DNA from: Chitinibacter bivalviorum
Lineage (GTDB): Bacteria; Pseudomonadota; Gammaproteobacteria; Burkholderiales; Chitinibacteraceae
DNA length: 64,000 nt
Direction of reading: 5' to 3'
Assembly (NCBI RefSeq): GCF_013403565.1
Contig: NZ_CP058627.1
Coordinates: 1,364,001 to 1,428,000, forward strand
Below, one piece after another: positions 1 through 8,958 of the stretch. The notes under the pieces were generated by a model. It saw only the letters and a list, made by a program, of their open reading frames with translations. It had not been told where the DNA came from and did no database searches. The position numbers and the translations under genes are program-made. Each line of letters begins with the position of its first letter. Positions within the stretch are counted from its first letter, which is position 1.

Positions 1-561
1 GCTGATGCCAAGCTGATTGCGGATGAATTAAAAAGCGACCCGGCCTTAAGTGCTCGCCTGCTTCGCTATGTGAATTCTGCGGCACTGGGTTTATCTCACC
101 CGATTAGTAATCTGGATCAAGCTATCGTCGTGGTCGGCAATCAACGCCTGTATCGCTGGCTGTCGCTATTGCTATTTTCAAGTAAAGGCGAGCAAGAGCT
201 GGATGAAACACTGCTTGAGGCCGCACTCAATCGGGCGCGTTTGATGGAGCTGGCAGGGCAAAAGCAGTTTAATCACGTTGAATGCGAGCTACTATTTCTA
301 ACGGGGTTATTTTCGCTGCTCGATTTTCTATTGCGCGTGCCCCGCGCCCTCTTACTCAAAGAGCTCAACCCTCCAGAGCAAGTCATCAAAACCCTGCTGG
401 GTGATAGCACGCCATTTACGCCCTACTTTGAGCTGGCACTGAGTAGCGAGCTGGCTGGGCCTTCGATAGATCAATTGGCAGCATGCCAGCTCAGTGCGGG
501 TGATTTCAACCGCCTGCAAATGGAAGCTACACTGTGGACCTTTTCAGCCCTAGCCACCTAG
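1..561 (+). CDS. HDOD-domain signalling protein, C-terminal part (5' end outside window)
   Basis: The reading frame is open from base 1, so only the last 186 codons are present. The start of the visible part (SDPALSARLLRYVNS, then residues leading to NLDQAIVVVGNQRLYRWL) is the helical core of an HDOD domain, a degenerate HD-type fold used in bacterial signalling. The pattern 'xGxxRLYRWLSLLLF' followed by a helical tail matches the C-terminal half of EAL-HDOD (YuxH-type) proteins, which are about 400 residues long with an N-terminal EAL domain. That N-terminal part cannot be seen here, so EAL-HDOD is inferred. An internal GTG at base 70 could be taken as a start but lies inside the domain. The gene ends at TAG 559-561 and faces the next gene across a perfect hairpin. 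Confidence 0.75.
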   Translation, partial: ADAKLIADELKSDPALSARLLRYVNSAALGLSHPISNLDQAIVVVGNQRLYRWLSLLLFSSKGEQELDETLLEAALNRARLMELAGQKQFNHVECELLFLTGLFSLLDFLLRVPRALLLKELNPPEQVIKTLLGDSTPFTPYFELALSSELAGPSIDQLAACQLSAGDFNRLQMEATLWTFSALAT

Positions 562-562
562 T

Positions 563-599
563 GCCAATGTATATCCATACAGACTAGATATACATTGGC
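563..599. repeat. 13-bp perfect inverted repeat between convergent genes
   Basis: GCCAATGTATATC (563-575) is perfectly complementary to GATATACATTGGC (587-599), with an 11-base loop. It sits two bases after the stop of the HDOD gene and before the convergent end of the Ser/Gly-repeat gene. There is no T-tract on either side, so it is not a typical intrinsic terminator, although it may still slow polymerase or protect 3' ends. Confidence 0.75.
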
Positions 600-614
600 C
601 TTAGAAGCGATACC

Positions 615-1532
615 CTAGGAATGGCCTCCGCCTTTACCACCTTCTCCACCGCCGCCTTTACCGCCACTTCCGCCGCTACTTCCACCGCCACTTCCGCCAC
701 TACTTCCGCCACTACTCCCGCCACTACTCCCGCCACTACTCCCGCCACTACTCCCGCCACTACTCCCGCCGCTACTCCCGCCGCTACTCCCGCCGCTACT
801 CCCGCCGCTACTCCCGCCGCTACTTCCACCGCTACTTCCACCGCTACTTCCACCGCTACTTCCACCGCTACTGCCGCCTTCACCACCTTTACTGTCAGAT
901 TTTCCTGTGCTTTTGCCAGAATCCTGGCTTTGCTCAGAATGTTCGCTCGCATCGCCTGAGTGATGAGTTTCTACCCCTTCTTGGTGTTTGGCCTCAACAC
1001 CATGCTCTTTTTCCGACTGTTTTTCAGATGAATGATGAGCCAGCCCTTCGATGGAACGATTGGTCGCCCGACTTGCAGATTCGACCTTGCCCAGATTGAG
1101 CCCCAAATCATGCGCGATTTCTCCCCATCCCAAACCTTCGCTACGGCTGCGGGTAATACTCTGGACTGCGGCGGCTAATTGACTGGTCGTTGGATTGCTA
1201 ATGCCTTGTTTTTGCAATAATCCTTGTGCCAAAGCCAAGGTATTGTTGACTCCGCCCCAACCCATGGTTTTTTCCGAGCCTTTGACTTCCACTTTTGCGC
1301 CATCTTTACTCGTTAGTGTGGCAGCAGTGCCGTTGCGCAAGGCCGTCGTCAAAGCTGAAGCATTGTCTTTGGACCCCGCCAATTTGCTGTAGTGATTCGC
1401 CAGTGTGTCATTCACTTGCTTGCTGTCGAGCTGGCCGGCTAAATGATTGGTTTGCTGCGCGCTATCGTCCAAAGCATCGGCCCATGCAGGCGATGCCAGC
1501 ATCAACGATGCGGCAATAATCAGACGTTTCAT
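615..1532 (-). CDS. Secreted protein with Ser-Ser-Gly-Gly repeat tail
   Basis: This 305-residue protein starts with a clear Sec signal peptide (MKRLIIAASLMLASPAWA, cleavage expected after AWA). Residues about 20-165 form a non-repetitive region containing two GWG motifs (GWGGVNN and GLGWGEIAHDLGLNLG); the second resembles a short motif I associate with small secreted proteobacterial proteins of unknown role. A charged His/Glu/Ser linker follows, then about fifteen SSGG units and a GGK/GGE-rich tail ending in GGHS. A strong ribosome site (AAGGAGG, 5 bases before ATG) fixes the start. I do not recognise a function. A flexible exported or surface-attached linker protein is an inference from composition. 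The repeat tail is encoded by a 12-bp tandem repeat that is prone to length change. Confidence 0.8.
   Translation of the reverse strand: MKRLIIAASLMLASPAWADALDDSAQQTNHLAGQLDSKQVNDTLANHYSKLAGSKDNASALTTALRNGTAATLTSKDGAKVEVKGSEKTMGWGGVNNTLALAQGLLQKQGISNPTTSQLAAAVQSITRSRSEGLGWGEIAHDLGLNLGKVESASRATNRSIEGLAHHSSEKQSEKEHGVEAKHQEGVETHHSGDASEHSEQSQDSGKSTGKSDSKGGEGGSSGGSSGGSSGGSSGGSSGGSSGGSSGGSSGGSSGGSSGGSSGGSSGGSSGGSSGGSSGGSGGGSSGGSGGKGGGGEGGKGGGHS
696..873. repeat. 12-bp tandem repeat (about 15 units) encoding SSGG
   Basis: On the + strand the unit reads CACTACTCCCGC with runs of variants (CGCTACTCCCGC, CGCTACTTCCAC). Neighbouring units tend to be identical in blocks, which is how tandem repeats look when they expand by local duplication. 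The unit length is a multiple of three, so copy-number changes keep the reading frame of the minus-strand secreted protein. The plus-strand reading frame through the repeat (Thr/Ala/Pro) is a shadow. Confidence 0.9.
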
Positions 1533-1642
1533 GATGGCCTCCTTGTAAGAACATCAAATCCAGTATGAACCGATGCACTTTAAAGCGGCACTTAGCTACG
1601 CTAACTAACTGATTAAAGTTCAATTTCGCTCGATCTTGACTG

Positions 1643-2896
1643 CTAATCTGCAGCTTGCAATAAAATCGTTTGGATTTGGCGCTGCTGCGCAGGATTGATT
1701 TTTAACACATGACTTAAATAGCGTGACATTGTGCCCGCTTGCTTTTTGACTTCATGCAGCGCGGCTTTCAGATAGCGGGCTTGAACACCAAAAATCGCGT
1801 GTAATATTTCTCGATCACCACCCGCCGCGACACAGTGCTCAATTAAAGTTTGGTATTTCTGAATCACCCGCTCATGGCTTAGCATATAGTCGCGCAAAAT
1901 ACGCTCATGCGGCACACCCAAGATACTCAGCAGCAGCACCGTCGCCCAACCGGTGCGATCTTTACCCGCCGTACAGTGATACATAATTGGGTATTGCTCG
2001 ATAGAGCATAGATTATTTAGCCAATCAGCATATACCTGCTGAGCAGTCGGGCTGGCAACCATATCACGATACAGTGCTAGCATCATCTGCTCGGCCTGAC
2101 CTTGGCCTAAATGCTGCTGCATTAACTCGGGCTGCTCGAGTAATTGCACCAGATTAAACGCAATTGTCTGCTCGGTATCGGCCAGCACATCGCGCCAGTA
2201 GTTTTCCACTAGAGGCAAATGTGGATCGGGATGACGGGTTTGTTCGCTAAAAGAGCGAAAATCCCACACGCTGCGCAAATTGAGCGCACGCGCTTGCTCC
2301 AATGCCGTCTCGCTTAAGCCAAACCATTGCTCAGAGCGAAATATCATGCCGTGTTTGATTACGGAACCATCTGCCGTTTTTAGGCCGCCCAGATCCCGAA
2401 AATTGAGTAAACCATCAATCTGAATCGGCGTGGGTTTTGCCTTTTGTTCACTGCGACGCTGGGCAAAAAAATCACTGATCATTTGGCTGGCCTCTTGCGC
2501 GTAAGGGCCAGTTTCAATATGCGTTTGATGATTAAGCTGAGGATTGGCAAAGGGGTTGATGACGCTACCGGCCGCGCCAGTTTTGGCATCGCTCGTTGCG
2601 TAGACCACGCGCTTGAGACGCGAGTGCAAGATTGCGCCTGCGCACATCAGGCAAGGCTCCAGCGTCACGTACAGCTCGCAATCACTGAGCCGGTAATTAC
2701 CCAAATATTTAGCTGCATCGCGGATGGCCAGCATTTCAGCATGAGCGCTCGGGTCGTGCGAGCCGATCGGCTGATTATGACCGCGACCGATGATTTGCCC
2801 CTGATAGACGACGACAGCGCCAACGGGCACCTCACCTTTGCTTTGCGCCAGCGCCGCTTCGGCGAGCGCTGCTTGCATAAAGTCGATATCGCTCAC
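1643..2896 (-). CDS. tadA: Fusion of tRNA adenosine deaminase (TadA) and tyrosine phosphatase-like domain
   Basis: Residues 1-150 are TadA, which converts A34 to inosine in tRNA-Arg(ACG). The zinc and catalytic residues are visible as H52-A-E54 and P81-C82-L-M-C85. Residues about 157-417 are a second enzyme of the Tyr_Phosphatase3 family: a DGLLNFRDLGG entry motif near 161 and the phosphate-binding loop HCTAGKDRTG (C308, R314). The frame is continuous through the joining linker (SEQKAKPTP). Stand-alone TadA is usually 150-170 residues, so at 417 this is a genuine two-domain protein rather than a long version. Translation begins at GTG with no strong ribosome site; an ATG six codons later is possible. 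The phosphatase substrate is unknown; related proteins act on phosphotyrosine or phosphoinositides. It lies downstream of recN on the same strand, about 90 bases away. Confidence 0.88.
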   Translation of the reverse strand: MSDIDFMQAALAEAALAQSKGEVPVGAVVVYQGQIIGRGHNQPIGSHDPSAHAEMLAIRDAAKYLGNYRLSDCELYVTLEPCLMCAGAILHSRLKRVVYATSDAKTGAAGSVINPFANPQLNHQTHIETGPYAQEASQMISDFFAQRRSEQKAKPTPIQIDGLLNFRDLGGLKTADGSVIKHGMIFRSEQWFGLSETALEQARALNLRSVWDFRSFSEQTRHPDPHLPLVENYWRDVLADTEQTIAFNLVQLLEQPELMQQHLGQGQAEQMMLALYRDMVASPTAQQVYADWLNNLCSIEQYPIMYHCTAGKDRTGWATVLLLSILGVPHERILRDYMLSHERVIQKYQTLIEHCVAAGGDREILHAIFGVQARYLKAALHEVKKQAGTMSRYLSHVLKINPAQQRQIQTILLQAAD

Positions 2897-2988
2897 AGGG
2901 TATATCCATCAAATCATTTGATTACATGATACTACGCGCGATACCCGTCGAGAAACTAAGCATAAGCTTCACGCTGCACCCTGCCAAG

Positions 2989-4641
2989 TTAAGCCAGCAT
3001 TTCCGCTGCATGCTGGCGCGTCGTTTCGGTAATTTCCAGCCCGCCGAGCATACGCGCGATTTCTTCGATGCGTTCGGTGTGGCTCAGCTGCGCAATGCTG
3101 CTGTGAACGCCGTCTTTGGCCTGCGCTTTGGCCACCTGCAAATGCTGCGCGCCACAGGCGGCCACTTGTGGCAAATGCGTGATGCACAGCACCTGACGGC
3201 TTTGGCCGAGTTCGGACAATAGCCGCCCAACAATCTCAGCCACGCGCCCGCCGATACCGACATCGACCTCGTCGAAAATCAGCGTCGGCACATTGGCCAC
3301 TTGGCTGGTCACTACTTGCAGCGCCAAGCTAATGCGCGACAATTCGCCACCTGAGGCCACTTTCGCCATTGGGCGCAATGGTGATGCAGGGTGATTGGCT
3401 GTTTGTAATTCGATTTGCTCTAGACCAAACGCCGCAGGCTGCGTTTGCTCGATGAGCACAACTTCGCAGCGGCTGCCCGACAGCGCCAGCGTTTGCATTT
3501 GCTCAGTCACGAGCTTGGATAAAGTTTTAGCGGCTTTGGCGCGCTGCTTCGATAAATTTTCTGCGTGTTTGCGGAACTGTGCTTCGGCCTGCGCGACTTG
3601 TTTGCGCAATGCATCGAGTCCCTCTGCGCCGCCCAGCTCGGCCAAACGCGCCTGCCATTCGGCGAGTTGCTCAACCAAAAGCGATGGATCAACACGGTAT
3701 TTGCGCCCGGCGCGATACAGCGCATCCATCCGTGTTTCGACATCGGCTAGGCGGCTTGGGTCCAGTTCGAGTCGATCGGCATAATGGCGCAGACTCGAAA
3801 CCGACTCGGCCAACTGCGCTTCAGCACCAGCGAGCAATTCCAGCGTTTCATTGATCGCAGGGTCAAATTCGGCGAGCTGACTCAGCCGATGCGCCACAGT
3901 CGCCAGCCAGCTTTGGCAATTTTCATCACCATCGGCCAGCGCATCCAAGCCACCTTGTACGCCTTCGATCAAACTCGCGGCGTGATGCAAGCGTTTGTGC
4001 TCAGCCTGCAATTCGGTCCACTCATCAGCGGCAATCGCCAGCCCGCCAATTTCGTCAATTTGCCATTGCAGCCGCTCGCGCTCGGCTTCAAATCGATCAG
4101 CATTTTGCTCAGCCGATTGCAATTCGTTCGCAAGGCTGTGCCAATGCTGATAACGCTTGGCCACGTCACGCGCCAAATTGGTCGCGCCCGCATATGCATC
4201 GACCAATTCGCGCTGCGCGTCATGGCGCAAAAGCGATTGATGCGCATGCTGGCCATGAATATCCACCAACCATTCACCGACGGCTTTTAATTGATTCAGC
4301 GTTGCCGGACTGCCGTTAATAAAAGAACGCGATTTGCCGCTAGCATCGATAATCCGGCGCAGCAGTAATTGATCACCCTCGTCGCTAAAGCCCTGCTCCG
4401 CCAACCACGCTGCCACTTGCGGCAGATTGCTGGTCGCAAACTCAGCCGACAATTCAGCGCGCTCGCAACCATGGCGCACGACGCCGGCATCAGCGCGCTC
4501 GCCGAGCAGCAAACCCAGCGCATCGATAATGATCGATTTACCCGCGCCGGTTTCACCGGTTAGCACCGTTAAACCGTTAGCAAAATCCAGATCGAGTTCA
4601 CAAACAATGACAAAATCGCGTAAATGCAGAGCAGACAGCAT
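2989..4641 (-). CDS. recN: DNA repair protein RecN
   Basis: This SMC-like ATPase of 550 residues, the normal length for RecN, acts in recombinational repair of double-strand breaks. It has the N-terminal Walker A GETGAGKS (residues 29-36), a central Glu/Gln/Ala-rich coiled-coil region, the SGGELSRISLALQ ABC signature and the Walker B LIFDEVDVGIGG near the C terminus. In related betaproteobacteria recN commonly follows nadK. Here an A+T-rich orphan gene separates the two. Confidence 0.97.
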   Translation of the reverse strand: MLSALHLRDFVIVCELDLDFANGLTVLTGETGAGKSIIIDALGLLLGERADAGVVRHGCERAELSAEFATSNLPQVAAWLAEQGFSDEGDQLLLRRIIDASGKSRSFINGSPATLNQLKAVGEWLVDIHGQHAHQSLLRHDAQRELVDAYAGATNLARDVAKRYQHWHSLANELQSAEQNADRFEAERERLQWQIDEIGGLAIAADEWTELQAEHKRLHHAASLIEGVQGGLDALADGDENCQSWLATVAHRLSQLAEFDPAINETLELLAGAEAQLAESVSSLRHYADRLELDPSRLADVETRMDALYRAGRKYRVDPSLLVEQLAEWQARLAELGGAEGLDALRKQVAQAEAQFRKHAENLSKQRAKAAKTLSKLVTEQMQTLALSGSRCEVVLIEQTQPAAFGLEQIELQTANHPASPLRPMAKVASGGELSRISLALQVVTSQVANVPTLIFDEVDVGIGGRVAEIVGRLLSELGQSRQVLCITHLPQVAACGAQHLQVAKAQAKDGVHSSIAQLSHTERIEEIARMLGGLEITETTRQHAAEMLA

Positions 4642-4864
4642 GGAGCGGAAAGCCTCAATAAGAACGAACGTTCACTTTAGGGTAGATTGAAGTTTGAAGC
4701 AAGTAGCAAGGTAAGGTGTGTTGAGGATATGCGAATAAGTACTTTGAATGGATCAGTATGGCCTAGTTAGCCGAACGCGCTTCCCCGAGAGGAAGTTCCC
4801 TTAGGGATAACAGGCTTGCTGCCAAAGAAAACAATCCCCTCGGGGTACGATCAGCCCAACCAGG

Positions 4865-5539
4865 CTACACCTCAGAAAGTGATGCCAAACTTGCGGGCAA
4901 CGCCCCAAAAAACTCTGTTCGGTGCAAAACAGAATGGTTTGCAATTAAAGCCGAATTAAAAAGCCATTTGAGGTTGTGTAGCCATGCAAACAGAAACCAT
5001 GGGCCATCACCATCTTCACCATGATAAGCAACTCGCGTGAGCATTGATTCCTTATTACACAAAGGAGGATTTTTAATAGCCTCTAATATTTCCTGTTTAT
5101 TTGCATAGTAACCAAGATATTCTGGTTGACTAAGAAAATCTAAATTTTGCTCAGCCCATAGAAATACTTTCTTTATTGAATTAATTCCATTTTTACAGGC
5201 ATTAGCATCTAGCAAAAAACCAAGACTATAATATTCTTCGTAATTTTCTTGTTGAAAAACCCACTTTATCTTGTCGGAGTCTACACTATACAAAAACTCC
5301 AAGCCTTTCACATCAGCCTGATTACATAACCATTCAACTAAAGTAATAGCCCAATTACGCCGGGTGCTCATATAGATTGAATTTACAATGGTTTGCCGCT
5401 CATCCTCAGACAATGAATCTCTAATTTGAGTTGGAACAGGATGCCCCCAGAATTGGGTTAAGGATTCTTCATCAACAACTTTGGGAACAAATAACTCTGC
5501 TTTTACTAACATCGTATTTGCGCTACTTGACATTGCCAT
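4865..5539 (-). CDS. Hypothetical protein, A+T-rich orphan
   Basis: I do not recognise this 224-residue protein. It is rich in Trp, Leu and Asn and looks helical (FLYSVDSDKIKWVFQQENYEEYYSLGF, split here as reading aid only; LFAWLHNLKWLFNSAL). There is no signal peptide or transmembrane segment and no catalytic motif I can name. The start is supported by AAGGA seven bases before the ATG. Base composition is clearly more A+T-rich than recN and nadK on either side, and the gene interrupts a pair that is often adjacent, which suggests acquisition. The 223 bases between its stop and recN hold nothing I can assign. Confidence 0.6.
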   Translation of the reverse strand: MAMSSSANTMLVKAELFVPKVVDEESLTQFWGHPVPTQIRDSLSEDERQTIVNSIYMSTRRNWAITLVEWLCNQADVKGLEFLYSVDSDKIKWVFQQENYEEYYSLGFLLDANACKNGINSIKKVFLWAEQNLDFLSQPEYLGYYANKQEILEAIKNPPLCNKESMLTRVAYHGEDGDGPWFLFAWLHNLKWLFNSALIANHSVLHRTEFFGALPASLASLSEV

Positions 5540-5599
5540 AAGTAAATCCTTCGCTTCTATTCAGAATGAATATTTAATTTATTTAGACTTCCATCAGGA

Positions 5600-6475
5600 T
5601 CAAAGTAATTTTTCGCCCCAGCGCAATTTAGCCCGCAACATATCGTAATAGCTATACCCATGCGGATGCAGAATCCGCAACGAATTGGTATAGCGACGGA
5701 TCAGCACTTTATCCATTTCCTGCAATTCAAAATCGGATTGATTATCGAAATACACCCGCGCGTCTTGGCCGCGGGTGAGTAGGAATTCGACCTGGGCGTT
5801 TTCAGAGACGACAATCGGGCGATTCGATAGTGATTGTGGGCAGATTGGCACCAAGGTAATCGCCGGTAGCGATGGGTGCAAAATCGGGCCGCCGGAGGCG
5901 AGCGCGTAGGCGGTTGAGCCGGTTGGCGTTGATACGACCAGACCGTCCGATCTCTGGCTATATACAAACTGGCTATCGACAAAAATCTCGAATTCAATCA
6001 TCGAGCCGATCGAGCCGCGGCTAAATACCACGTCGTTGAACGCCAGCGAGGTATTAATCGTTTTGCCTTCGCGCAGCACGCTGGCTTCGAGCAAGATGCG
6101 CTCTTCGGGCACAAACTGGCCGGCCAGAATATTGGGTACTGATTTTTCCATTTCGTGTAATGGAATATCAGTCATAAAACCCAGCCGCCCCTGATTGATA
6201 CCCATCAGAGGTATACGATACGGCGCCAATAAGCGTGCAACGGACAGCATGGTACCGTCGCCACCGAGCACAATCACCAAATCTGCCAGCTTGCCGATAT
6301 GGTCACGATCAACGCATTGATACGCGCTAATCTCGTGCTCTTGCGCGATTTTGCCTTCAATCAGGACTTTGACATCGCAAGACTCAAGCAAAGCCGCCAA
6401 GCGGCGAATCGGGTCGCCCAAGGATGGGGTGTTCAGGCGGCCGACGAGGGCGATGGTTTTGAATAGGCTATGCAT
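5600..6475 (-). CDS. nadK: NAD kinase
   Basis: Phosphorylates NAD to NADP using ATP. The diagnostic GGDGT (residues 71-75) and NQGRLGFMTDI motifs are present, and the C-terminal part has the expected PTGSTAYALASGGPI segment. The frame is open upstream to 6694, but the start MHSLFKTIALVGR at 6475 gives 291 residues, the usual length; the 73 residues upstream are unlike the family. It is divergent from hrcA, with about 215 bases between the two starts, a conserved arrangement. Confidence 0.96.
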   Translation of the reverse strand: MHSLFKTIALVGRLNTPSLGDPIRRLAALLESCDVKVLIEGKIAQEHEISAYQCVDRDHIGKLADLVIVLGGDGTMLSVARLLAPYRIPLMGINQGRLGFMTDIPLHEMEKSVPNILAGQFVPEERILLEASVLREGKTINTSLAFNDVVFSRGSIGSMIEFEIFVDSQFVYSQRSDGLVVSTPTGSTAYALASGGPILHPSLPAITLVPICPQSLSNRPIVVSENAQVEFLLTRGQDARVYFDNQSDFELQEMDKVLIRRYTNSLRILHPHGYSYYDMLRAKLRWGEKLL

Positions 6476-6692
6476 GGCGTTGGAGGCTTGAATTAATAGA
6501 GTCGCAGCCGCATTAATATACCAAAGAACAGGTAAAATCTCGCGAAAATCGGCGACCAAGTCGCTATTGCGATGTTTAAAACGGCGCAATAGCTTGCTTG
6601 ATTTGAGTAAACTCTGGTTTTTCGCTATTTTCGAGCTGACATAGTCGTTTTTTCGTTCCTTGTTGATCGTCCTCGTAGACCCTAGGTAAGCC

Positions 6693-7703
6693 ATGCATCT
6701 GAACGACCGATCTCAAATCCTGCTCAAAACTCTGGTTGAGCGCTATATCGCCGACGGCCAGCCGGTCGGCTCAAAGGCCTTATCGCAGTTTTCGGGGCTG
6801 GATGTCAGCTCGGCCACCATCCGCAATGTGATGGTCGATTTGGAGCATCTGGGTCTGGTCGCTAGCCCGCATACCTCGGCCGGGCGTATTCCGACCGCGC
6901 AAGGCTATCGGCTGTTTGTTGATACGCTGTTGTCGGTGCAGCCTTTTGAGGCGCATCCCAGCCACTTGCAAATCGGCGCGCTGCCCAATGACAACCCGCA
7001 GCACAGCATTATTGCCGCGTCACAATTACTCTCGCAGCTGACGCAATTTGCCGGCGTGGTGATGACGCCCAAGCGCAGCGAGCTGCATTTAAAACAGATC
7101 GAATTTTTGCCGCTCGGTGACAAGCGCGTCTTGCTGATTTTGGTAACGAGCGATGGCGATGTGCAAAACCGCATCGTGCAAACTGATCGCCATTTTGGCC
7201 CGAACGAATTGGTCAATGCCGCGAATTTTCTCAATGAACACTGCGCAGGCAAAACGCTGAGCAACCTATTGAGCTGGCTGCAAAGCGATGTGATCCGCGT
7301 CAAGCAAGATCTGACCAGCCTGATGAATGCCGCCGTGGCAGTCAGCGCGCACCTCAATCAAGAGCATATGGTGATTGCCGGTGAGCACCAATTACTTGGC
7401 CTGCATGATTTTTCGGGTGATATGCAGCGCATGCGCCAGCTCTTTGAACTTTTCGAGCAGAAAACCGCCTTATTGCAATTGCTTGAGCAAGGCCATCATG
7501 CCGAAGGCGTGCAAATATATATTGGTGGCGAATCGGGGCTAGCGCCGCTCGATGAATGCTCGGTGATTACCGCGCCGTATCAGGTCAATGGCGAAGTGGT
7601 CGGCACGCTGGGCGTGATTGGCCCGACACGGATGGCGTACGAACGGGTGATCCCGATTGTCGACATCACCGCCAAATTGCTCGGCAGTGCCTTATCCAAC
7701 TAA
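6693..7703 (+). CDS. hrcA: Heat-inducible transcription repressor HrcA
   Basis: Represses chaperone genes such as groESL or dnaK by binding CIRCE inverted repeats; its folding depends on GroEL. The 336 residues show the N-terminal winged helix (VERYIADGQPVGSKAL, SSATIRNVMVDLE, SPHTSAGRIPT) and the C-terminal GAF-like dimer domain ending in GPTRMAYERVIPIVD. No CIRCE element (TTAGCACTC-N9-GAGTGCTAA) was found in its own upstream region, so autoregulation at this site is not supported. Confidence 0.97.
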   Translation: MHLNDRSQILLKTLVERYIADGQPVGSKALSQFSGLDVSSATIRNVMVDLEHLGLVASPHTSAGRIPTAQGYRLFVDTLLSVQPFEAHPSHLQIGALPNDNPQHSIIAASQLLSQLTQFAGVVMTPKRSELHLKQIEFLPLGDKRVLLILVTSDGDVQNRIVQTDRHFGPNELVNAANFLNEHCAGKTLSNLLSWLQSDVIRVKQDLTSLMNAAVAVSAHLNQEHMVIAGEHQLLGLHDFSGDMQRMRQLFELFEQKTALLQLLEQGHHAEGVQIYIGGESGLAPLDECSVITAPYQVNGEVVGTLGVIGPTRMAYERVIPIVDITAKLLGSALSN

Positions 7704-7796
7704 TTAATTCATGCGCCAGTTAATATTAACTGGTGTGTCAGCTCCGCTCGCTGCGACAATAGCAGCGGTATTTTTCAGATCAGATTTGAGTAAAAC

Positions 7797-8852
7797 ATGA
7801 AGCTTAAAACCCTTGCGACGGCGTTCATACTAACCTTGAGCAGCAGCTTGGCGCTGGCCGATGCAGAGCTGGTCAGCCGCCCAGACGTACAAGACTACAT
7901 CAAGAAAACCGCTGCCGAGCAAGGCTTTAGCCCCGAAGAAATCGCCGGCTGGCTCAATCAGGCGGAGCTAAAGCCCAATATCATCACGATTTTGGATAAG
8001 CCGTCCACCAGCCGCCCTTGGCATGAATTTGAAGCCAATTTCGTCAATAAAACGCGGATTATGAATGGTGCCAAATTCTGGCGCGAAAACGCGATTTTGA
8101 TTGGCGACATCACGCGAAAATACCAAGTCGCCCCCGAGGTATTGCTCGCTATCCTAGGCGCAGAAACGAATTACGGCCGATACACCGGCTCATTTCGCAT
8201 TGTCGATGCCTTATCGACCATTGCGTTTAATTACCCACGCCGCGCAGAATATTTCCAAGGCGAGCTGACGCAACTCTTCCTACTAGCACGCGAAGAAAAG
8301 AAAGACCCGCTGAGCTTTAAAGGCAGCTACGCCGGCGCAATGGGCTGGCCGCAATTTATGCCCAGCTCATTTAGGAAATGGGCGCAAGACTGGGATAAAG
8401 ACGGCTTTCACGACATCTGGAATAACCCCGGTGACGCGATGGCCAGCGTCGCTAATTACCTCAATCAGCACGGCTGGCAAGATGGTGGCGACACCTATAC
8501 CGCGGTCAATTTCAATGGCGACCCGGCCGAATTACTGGCCGACAAATTCAATATTCACTTCACCGTGGATGAGTTGATCGCCAAAGGCGTGATGCCGATT
8601 AATGAGCTCAATACCAAGCAGCCCGCGGTACTGTATACGCTGGAAACCGAGCCCGGCTTTACCCAGCATTTCCTCGGCTTTAATAATTTTTACGTGATTA
8701 CGCGCTACAACAAGAGCACGCTGTACGCCACCGCCGTACTCAAGCTCGCCGATGAAATCAAAAAAGCCTACGTCAATGGCGATGACTTAGTCGCAAGCAG
8801 CAAAGCGAAACCCACGCCCAGCGCCAAACCCGCAAAGAAAGGCTGGAAATAA
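7797..8852 (+). CDS. mltB: Lytic murein transglycosylase B
   Basis: Periplasmic enzyme that cleaves the glycan strand of peptidoglycan with formation of 1,6-anhydromuramic acid. A Sec signal peptide (MKLKTLATAFILTLSSSLALADA) lacks a lipobox cysteine, so the protein is predicted to be soluble rather than an outer-membrane lipoprotein as in E. coli. The catalytic glutamate is E123 in ILGAETNYG; the GAMGWPQFMPSS and DIWNNPGDAMASVANYL motifs of the MltB family follow. The C terminus is a Lys/Pro/Ala-rich tail. The gene ends at a bidirectional terminator. Confidence 0.95.
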   Translation: MKLKTLATAFILTLSSSLALADAELVSRPDVQDYIKKTAAEQGFSPEEIAGWLNQAELKPNIITILDKPSTSRPWHEFEANFVNKTRIMNGAKFWRENAILIGDITRKYQVAPEVLLAILGAETNYGRYTGSFRIVDALSTIAFNYPRRAEYFQGELTQLFLLAREEKKDPLSFKGSYAGAMGWPQFMPSSFRKWAQDWDKDGFHDIWNNPGDAMASVANYLNQHGWQDGGDTYTAVNFNGDPAELLADKFNIHFTVDELIAKGVMPINELNTKQPAVLYTLETEPGFTQHFLGFNNFYVITRYNKSTLYATAVLKLADEIKKAYVNGDDLVASSKAKPTPSAKPAKKGWK

Positions 8853-8907
8853 TAGTCGAGGTATATTTAGCAAAACCTCAATTAAACTGGCCCTCATAGA
8901 CATACCC

Positions 8908-8941
8908 AAAGCCGTTTAGCATTTCATGCTAAACGGCTTTA
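8908..8941. terminator. Bidirectional intrinsic terminator
   Basis: AAAGCCGTTTAGCAT and ATGCTAAACGGCTTT form a near-perfect stem flanked by A and T runs, between the convergent ends of mltB and the small ORF at 8959-9147. Confidence 0.9.
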
Positions 8942-8958
8942 TTACATCACACCGCGAA

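Noticed and set aside
696..873. CRISPR-like array
   Set aside because: The units are 12 bp without spacers and code for SSGG; this is a coding tandem repeat.
621..959. Thr/Ala/Pro repeat protein on the plus strand
   Set aside because: It is antisense to the secreted Ser/Gly protein, which has a signal peptide and strong ribosome site; the repeat unit alone keeps the frame open.
4790..4815. Fragment resembling 23S rRNA or a homing-endonuclease site (TAGGGATAACAG)
   Set aside because: Only about 12 bases match and the surrounding sequence does not continue either; likely chance.
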